The notes under the pieces were generated by a model. The model was not told the origin of the DNA. It made no database searches and saw only the letters and a program-made list of their open reading frames with translations. A program made the translations under genes and the position numbers. Shown here piece by piece: positions 59,097 through 64,000 of a DNA stretch of 64,000 nt. This DNA comes from Bacillota bacterium (GTDB lineage Bacteria > Bacillota > Sulfobacillia > Sulfobacillales > Sulfobacillaceae). Each line of letters begins with the position of its first letter. Position 1 is the stretch's first letter. The stretch lies in assembly GCA_021784595.1 (NCBI GenBank), contig JAJYHT010000062.1:124001-188000 (forward strand), written 5' to 3'.

Positions 59097-60395
59097 ATGC
59101 GTTATCGCCTGGAAGCGGGCACTATGGTCACCATGGAGAACGCCGAAACCATCATTCGGCGGGGTCAAATTACGTGGGATAACGGCCGCATAGTCAGCAT
59201 TGGGGAAGAAGACAGCGATGTGGAGCCGGTAGACCAAGTCATTCGGATTCCAGAGGGCATTGTCATGCCTGGCCTCTATAATGGGCACAACCATGCGGCG
59301 ATGACGCTATTTCGCGGATTGGCTGACGACAGCCCATTTTTTGAATGGTTAGAACAGCATATCTGGCCTGCTGAGGCGCGGTTAACGCGGGATGACATCT
59401 ATTGGGGCACACTGCTGGCTACTGCTGAAATGATTCGCAGCGGCACCGTGGGATTTGCCGATATGTACTTTGAAATGGATGCGGTTGCGGAGGCGGTAGC
59501 CGTGTCCGGGATGCGCGGATGGCTGTCCAGGGGACTGGTGGGAGACCAGGATCCTGATTTCCAAAAACTTTATGAGGCAGCTGCGTTTGCCGCCCGCTGG
59601 CGACACCGGGCCGAAGGGCGCATTGTGCCCATGTTGGGACCTCATGCCCCCTATACCTGCTCACCGGAGTATTTGGCAGAGGTGGCTCGAGTGGCCAAAA
59701 AGGAAAATCTTGCTATCCACATTCATCTAGCGGAAAGTCAGGATGAAATACACACGTTAAAACAGCGTTACGGTCGCTCTCCGATTGAACTGGCACGGGA
59801 TACCGGACTATTGCAGAATCGCTGTCTCATTGCGCATGGCGTACACATGAGCGAGGACGACATGCACATTTTGGCCAACCACTTATCGGGGGGAGTGGTG
59901 AGTTGCCCGATTAGTAATGCGAAACTAGGCAATGGCATTCTTCCCTATCCTGCGCTTTTGGAACATGGCATTACGGTGGGACTTGGTACCGACGGTGCCG
60001 GCTCAACCAATACTCTTGATATGTTCCTAGAGATGAAGACCATGGCTTGGCTGCAAAAGGTGCGCAATCATGAACCGCACCGATTTACAGCCTGGGATGC
60101 ATTATCCCTGGCCACACGCGGAACCAGTGAAATCTTAGGATTTGAGGGGGGGATGCTGGCACCTGGACAACCAGCCGATTTCATCGTGCTGGATGGCGCG
60201 CGCACCCACTTGGTTCCTGAATTGGATGTGGTGGCTAATATCGTGTATGCGGCTACTGGTGCCGATGTGACATATAGCGTCATCGGTGGACAGATAGTGA
60301 TGGCGGAGGGCATTATTACGACATTTGACGAGGGGCAAGCGCGTCGCGAAGTGCGCGGCCGGGTGCGGCAACTGGTTGATTCAAAAGGGAGGTGA
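59097..60395 (+). CDS. mtaD: 5'-Methylthioadenosine/S-adenosylhomocysteine deaminase
   Basis: A 432-residue amidohydrolase deaminating MTA and SAH at adenine N6. Zn ligands lie in P-G-L-Y-N-G-H-N-H-A-A-M-T, I-H-I-H-L-A-E-S and L-G-T-D-G-A-G-S. The third position follows the N-G-H-N-H, rather than N-T-H-T-H, spelling. It starts 20 bases after ahcY with a strong aggagggg ribosome binding site. Together with mtnP and ahcY it gives three routes for thioadenosines. Confidence 0.93.
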   Translation: MRYRLEAGTMVTMENAETIIRRGQITWDNGRIVSIGEEDSDVEPVDQVIRIPEGIVMPGLYNGHNHAAMTLFRGLADDSPFFEWLEQHIWPAEARLTRDDIYWGTLLATAEMIRSGTVGFADMYFEMDAVAEAVAVSGMRGWLSRGLVGDQDPDFQKLYEAAAFAARWRHRAEGRIVPMLGPHAPYTCSPEYLAEVARVAKKENLAIHIHLAESQDEIHTLKQRYGRSPIELARDTGLLQNRCLIAHGVHMSEDDMHILANHLSGGVVSCPISNAKLGNGILPYPALLEHGITVGLGTDGAGSTNTLDMFLEMKTMAWLQKVRNHEPHRFTAWDALSLATRGTSEILGFEGGMLAPGQPADFIVLDGARTHLVPELDVVANIVYAATGADVTYSVIGGQIVMAEGIITTFDEGQARREVRGRVRQLVDSKGR

Positions 60396-60401
60396 CGAGC
60401 C

Positions 60402-60818
60402 GTGGAATTTGACTGGGACAACAATCACTGCATCATTTGCGGCTCCGCCAATCCAGTCGGATTAGCAGCACAATTTACGGTATCGGAAGCGGGAGCCTAT
60501 GCAGCAATAGTGGTTGGCGAGACATGGCAGGGATTCCAAGGCATGGTGCAGGGAGGCATTATTACCGGCATTTTAGATGACGCCATGTGGTATGCCATTT
60601 ATGGCCGACATGAGATGGCCACGGTCACCGCCGAAATTACGGTGCGGTTTATTCACCCTGTTCGTATCAACGTGGAGTGCGCGGTAACCGGACACGTGGT
60701 CCAATTCCGCAGGCGTTTGCAATCGGCCGCGGCTGAGTTGGTGCAAGACGGACGGGTTTGTGCGATCGCCCAAGGCCGGTTCATGCCCAAGCTATCCGTT
60801 CAGGACTCGCTTCAGTGA
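60402..60818 (+). CDS. Hotdog-fold thioesterase (PaaI-like)
   Basis: A 138-residue acyl-CoA thioesterase of the hotdog fold. The N-terminus F-D-W-D-N-N-H-C-I-I-C-G-S-A-N-P-V-G-L adds a Cys-x-x-Cys typical of one subfamily. V-Q-G-G-I-I-T-G-I-L-D-D-A-M-W is the catalytic helix. GTG 60402 has aagggaggtga upstream. The physiological substrate is unknown. Confidence 0.85.
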   Translation: MEFDWDNNHCIICGSANPVGLAAQFTVSEAGAYAAIVVGETWQGFQGMVQGGIITGILDDAMWYAIYGRHEMATVTAEITVRFIHPVRINVECAVTGHVVQFRRRLQSAAAELVQDGRVCAIAQGRFMPKLSVQDSLQ

Positions 60819-61864
60819 ATCGATCCCCGCGGTGGGTTGAGTATAGTATGGCCTTGCATGTGCATTCCCGCTATTCCGATGGGTCGGGTACCGTGGCGTC
60901 GATTCTCCGGGATGCCCAAAAAGCCGGGGTAGATATTCTGGGGTTGACCGACCACGATACGCGGCAGGGCGCAGTGGATCCGGGAGAAGGATGGTATGGG
61001 CGTACATTGCTTTTAGTAGGCGCAGAAGTTACTCCTCCGCAAAACCATCTATTGACATTCTTTGCTAAGGATCTGCCACATCCGGACCAGCCATGGCATG
61101 AAATTGTCCAACAGATTGACCAACAAGGCGGTTTAAGCTTTGTCGCACACCCTAATGACCAAGGCAATCGCACTTTAAGACTGCCTTCGTATCGGTGGAC
61201 CGAACGGCTAGAACGCGGATTTACGGGATTGGAGATATGGAATCATCTATCGCATTGGACTGATGGCGTTAAAGGAGTTCCCAGCGGGCTCTGGCGCTTG
61301 CTGAATCCTTTGCGAGGCATCGATCGTCCACGCCCGGAAGATTTAGCCCTATGGGACACTTTGGCGTCAGAATCTCCCACCGTAGGGATCGGAGGCATAG
61401 ACGCACATGCAGTACCGATTGGATGGCGACGGGTGTCTATAAAGGTATTTCCGTATCTGCTAAGTTTGCGTACGATCCGCACCCAAGTTTTCTTAACGGA
61501 GCCGCTAGGAGGCCAGTTGGACCGCAACCGAGATTTAATCAAGGAAGCGTTGGAGGATGGTCGGTGCGCCATAATGGCTCATCATGTAGGAGGCGAAAAA
61601 GGCTTTCGCTTGTGGGTCGAATCCTCGGACCATAGTTGGCCGATGGGTGCGGAACTAAAATGGCAGGACGCCTTGCGGTTAAAGGCGACAAGTCCTGTGA
61701 TGGTCACCTGGTCAATTATTCGCAACGGGAACGTGCTGTTGGCCAAAGAAGGGTATTTTCTGGACCTCCCCATAGAGAAGCCAGGCATTTATCGCGTGGA
61801 ACTGCTGCGGGGGCGCCAGCAACGAGGATGGCTGTACGCCAATCCCATTTATGTTCGGGACTAA
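60815..61864 (+). CDS. PHP-domain phosphoesterase
   Basis: A 349-residue protein with an N-terminal PHP domain: L-H-V-H-S-R-Y-S-D-G-S-G, L-T-D-H-D-T, and a later S-F-V-A-H-P-N and G-I-D-A-H. These supply the metal ligands of nucleotide phosphatases and related phosphoesterases. A C-terminal beta domain of about 110 residues follows. GTG 60815 overlaps the thioesterase stop (GTGA); ATG 60848 is an alternative. The substrate is unknown. Confidence 0.85.
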   Translation: MNRSPRWVEYSMALHVHSRYSDGSGTVASILRDAQKAGVDILGLTDHDTRQGAVDPGEGWYGRTLLLVGAEVTPPQNHLLTFFAKDLPHPDQPWHEIVQQIDQQGGLSFVAHPNDQGNRTLRLPSYRWTERLERGFTGLEIWNHLSHWTDGVKGVPSGLWRLLNPLRGIDRPRPEDLALWDTLASESPTVGIGGIDAHAVPIGWRRVSIKVFPYLLSLRTIRTQVFLTEPLGGQLDRNRDLIKEALEDGRCAIMAHHVGGEKGFRLWVESSDHSWPMGAELKWQDALRLKATSPVMVTWSIIRNGNVLLAKEGYFLDLPIEKPGIYRVELLRGRQQRGWLYANPIYVRD

Positions 61865-62193
61865 AGTTTACCCCCGAATTTTCGAATTGTTTCGATGGCT
61901 TGCGCGGTTTCCTCGTGCGGAACCACTGCCGTCAAGAGCCAGTCCTCGCCATCAGTTAGACCATGGTGGTCCCATGATGAGGCAGCGGTCCATTTGTCGT
62001 CTAGCCGTTCATATTCATATCCGTATCGTCCCCACTCCACCATCGGGGACTGGTTAAGCAATTGCGAGCCGTCGAGAGATGGAATATTATCTATTTGAAC
62101 TATGTCAAAACCTTGGTCGCGCAACGCATCTCTGCAGGCTTGGGCACGTTCTAGCGATGTGAACCGCGCGAGAAGATTGGTTTCCCTTGGCAC
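61861..62193 (-). CDS. Conserved small protein of unknown function
   Basis: A 110-residue soluble protein without membrane segment. The N-terminal half, N-L-L-A-R-F-T-S-L-E-R-A-Q-A-C-R-D-A-L-R-D-Q-G-F, looks like a ferredoxin-like alpha/beta unit of the type seen in YflT-like stress proteins. It is followed by W-G-R-Y-G-Y-E-Y. GTG 62193 has aaaggaggt 7 bases upstream on the minus strand. The stop overlaps the convergent PHP gene stop. I do not recognise the family with certainty. Confidence 0.6.
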   Translation of the reverse strand: MPRETNLLARFTSLERAQACRDALRDQGFDIVQIDNIPSLDGSQLLNQSPMVEWGRYGYEYERLDDKWTAASSWDHHGLTDGEDWLLTAVVPHEETAQAIETIRKFGGKL

Positions 62194-62282
62194 CGACAGA
62201 CCTCCTTTGTCATGTTGCTGGTAGCGTGTCCGAAACCAGGTTATTTCATTCTTGGTCACTGACCAGTGATGGAGGACTTTTT

Positions 62283-62918
62283 ATGCAACTGTTGATGATC
62301 CGGCACGGAGAAACGGAATGGAACCGCACTGGCCGATGGCAAGGAAATCAAGATGTACCGTTAAGTGAGGCGGGACGCCAGCGCATCGTGGACTTGAGTC
62401 GCGCCGTGGCTTCCTGGGTTTGCGAGTCGACCAAAATTTACTCTTCCGATCTTACTCGAGCCCGCGACACCGCTGCAGCGCTGTTTCCTAGGCACCAGCA
62501 GCGGATCCTTTGTGAGCCTCGGTTGCGTGAAATTGGTTTAGGCCGCTGGGAGGGACTTAACAGGCAAGAAATTGAATCGAGATATCAGGAATTGTTTAAA
62601 GCATTTGACGGCCCTGATGAAGGGTCGGCACCAGGCGGAGAAACTTTTGGCCAGTGTAAGGAGCGGGTGCGGCAGTGGTGGGATGAACAACAGGCGCAAT
62701 GGAGTGCGGTAGAAAGGGTGATAGTGGTAGCTCACGGCGGATCGTTGCGGGCGTTGCTATTTGCTTTGATACCGGATCTCCCGAATTCGTTGCGAAAACA
62801 TTTTGCTTTGGAGAACTTAGGTGTATCGGTGATACAGGTGGATCTCCCGAACCTCGCAACGGTCCGGTGCTGGAATATGAAACCTGAATGGATTGGACGT
62901 GAACTGAATCAGTGTTAG
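62283..62918 (+). CDS. Histidine phosphatase family protein (phosphoglycerate mutase-like)
   Basis: A 211-residue enzyme with the phospho-His R-H-G-E-T-E-W-N near the N-terminus, the second His in V-A-H-G-G-S-L, and Y-S-S-D-L-T-R-A-R-D-T-A. It could be a phosphatase (CobC/PhoE-type) or a cofactor-dependent mutase; the phosphatase is more likely. ATG 62283 has gatggagga upstream. It overlaps dinG by 7 bases. The upstream region contains TCACT-GACC-AGTGA (inverted repeat). Confidence 0.88.
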   Translation: MQLLMIRHGETEWNRTGRWQGNQDVPLSEAGRQRIVDLSRAVASWVCESTKIYSSDLTRARDTAAALFPRHQQRILCEPRLREIGLGRWEGLNRQEIESRYQELFKAFDGPDEGSAPGGETFGQCKERVRQWWDEQQAQWSAVERVIVVAHGGSLRALLFALIPDLPNSLRKHFALENLGVSVIQVDLPNLATVRCWNMKPEWIGRELNQC

Positions 62919-64000
62919 AAGACGGTTTTGTGGTGGTGGATTGCGAAACAACGGGTTTGGATCCTGCGCGGGACGCCATTATACAGGTGGCGTTGTTAAA
63001 ATGGACACCGCAAGGGATTGACAAGCTGGATTTCTTTGTGAATCCTCAACGTGCGATACCAGAACTGATTCGCAGTTTAACGGGATTTCGAGATATCGAT
63101 TTTACCCAATATCCCCGGTTTAGTGCGGTGGCCAGAGATATTGAACACTTTGTGGGCAACTATTGCATTGTTGGTCACAACGTTGGTTTTGACCTGCAGT
63201 TTTTGGAGGCAGCGGGATTGCCTTTGGTTCAAGAGACTGTCGATACTTTGGAGTGGGCGCCGATCGCCCTGCCCTTGGCGCCTAGTTACCGCTTGAGTGA
63301 ACTCGTAGATTCGGTGCCGATTGGGCAATTTCACGATGCTAGAGCCGATGTTGAGGCAACTCTTCAATTAGTCATGTTGATACGGCAACGGCTTGGTCTG
63401 TTGCCGCCCAATACGGCGCGCGACCTCAGCTACCTGATGGGAGAGGACTGGTCTTGGTGGCAGGTGCCCACGAGACACGAGACTAGCCCCCCGCTTTCCA
63501 CGCGGGAAAACGAGCGGAACGGGACTGATGCGTTGCCCATATGGTCTCACGCCTATACGGCGGACGGGTGGCTAGGCCCCCAAGGCCCTGTGGCGAAGAC
63601 CTTGCCAGGATTTGAGTCGCGGACCAGCCAGCTGGCGATGGTAGAGGCCATCGAGCAAGCGTTTGACCAGCAGGCCATATTGATGGTGGAGGCGGGGACG
63701 GGTACCGGCAAGAGTTTGGCTTATTTGACGCCTACCCTGTTGGAAGTGGGAGCTCGCGGTGTGCGGGCGGTAGTCGCCACGCATACTTTAGCCTTGCAGG
63801 AACAATTATGGAGTAAGGACTTACCTCTCGCACTGCAGGATAGTCCGGTGCAGACCGCTGTGCTTAAGGGTCGGGGGCGGTATTTGTGCTTGTTGAAATT
63901 AGATGAGCAAAAACAAGACGTGACGGTATTGAATAGTGCTCGCAGGGAACGGTTAGCGTTGTCCGAGGTTCTCACGTTTGCCCACTGGTCCCAAAATGGC
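62912..64000 (+). CDS. dinG: DinG-type exonuclease-helicase, N-terminal part
   Basis: The frame runs off the window after 363 codons. Residues 1-170 form a DEDDh 3'-5' exonuclease: V-V-D-C-E-T-T-G-L-D, H-N-V-G-F-D-L-Q-F-L and H-D-A-R-A-D-V. The XPD-like helicase follows, with the P-loop E-A-G-T-G-T-G-K-S-L-A-Y. The fused exonuclease-helicase arrangement is typical of Firmicutes DinG. GTG 62912 overlaps the phosphatase stop; no strong ribosome binding site is visible. Translational coupling is likely. Confidence 0.9.
   Translation, partial: MLEDGFVVVDCETTGLDPARDAIIQVALLKWTPQGIDKLDFFVNPQRAIPELIRSLTGFRDIDFTQYPRFSAVARDIEHFVGNYCIVGHNVGFDLQFLEAAGLPLVQETVDTLEWAPIALPLAPSYRLSELVDSVPIGQFHDARADVEATLQLVMLIRQRLGLLPPNTARDLSYLMGEDWSWWQVPTRHETSPPLSTRENERNGTDALPIWSHAYTADGWLGPQGPVAKTLPGFESRTSQLAMVEAIEQAFDQQAILMVEAGTGTGKSLAYLTPTLLEVGARGVRAVVATHTLALQEQLWSKDLPLALQDSPVQTAVLKGRGRYLCLLKLDEQKQDVTVLNSARRERLALSEVLTFAHWSQNG

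Overview
The window is a gene-dense chromosomal segment of an endospore-forming Gram-positive bacterium. Sporulation genes run through it: dacF, spoIIAA-spoIIAB-sigF, spoVAC-D-E-EA-F, ytfI-ytfJ, spmA, spmB and spoIVA. Gene order (der-gpsA-spoIVA, spoVAF-lysA-scpA-scpB-ytfI-ytfJ, cmk-plsC-S1) resembles deep-branching Firmicutes. Roughly even base composition, many GTG/TTG starts and divergent protein sequences make a Sulfobacillus-like lineage my best guess. That is inference; no rRNA is present. I saw no tRNA, rRNA, CRISPR array, insertion sequence or phage gene.

Layout. 1-4.7 kb: end of an unidentified secreted protein, a glycosyltransferase, a DUF423 membrane protein, a phosphoesterase, a 35-residue membrane protein and an amino acid permease. 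4.7-20.9 kb: alanine dehydrogenase, XerD, nucleoside catabolism (deoB, pdp), then the sporulation core, with lysA and scpAB embedded in it. 20.9-25 kb: non-homologous end joining, with Ku, stand-alone ligase and polymerase proteins and a SNF2-family ATPase. 25-30.2 kb: two ABC exporter ATPase/permease pairs behind an operator-covered promoter, ending in a kinase-like protein that lacks its catalytic Asp. 30.3-32.3 kb: rhodanese, a protein disulfide oxidoreductase interrupted by an in-frame UGA exactly at its redox-active Cys position, and panC. 32.3-37.7 kb: spmA and spmB (convergent rather than tandem), ridA, a pseudouridine synthase, nicotinate phosphoribosyltransferase, a SWIM zinc-finger protein and a small zinc-ribbon protein. 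37.3-45.7 kb: aroH-cmk-plsC-S1, bioY, der-gpsA-spoIVA. 45.7-52.5 kb: oligopeptide-type ABC transporter parts without ATPases, and CorA. 52.6-61.9 kb: an aminotransferase, speD, ndk, and the MTA/SAH recycling genes mtnP-ahcY-mtaD. 61.9-64 kb: a small conserved protein, a histidine phosphatase and the start of dinG.

The most unusual feature is the in-frame UGA at 31172-31174. It replaces the first Cys of a CxxC motif, is followed by 80 intact codons of the same protein, and has a hairpin downstream at the distance expected of a bacterial SECIS element. It is either a new selenoprotein or a recent nonsense change or base error. Other signals worth attention are sigma-E-like promoters before spoIVA and spmA, an operator array across the ABC exporter promoter, the split NHEJ operon, and small genes absent from ordinary ORF calls.
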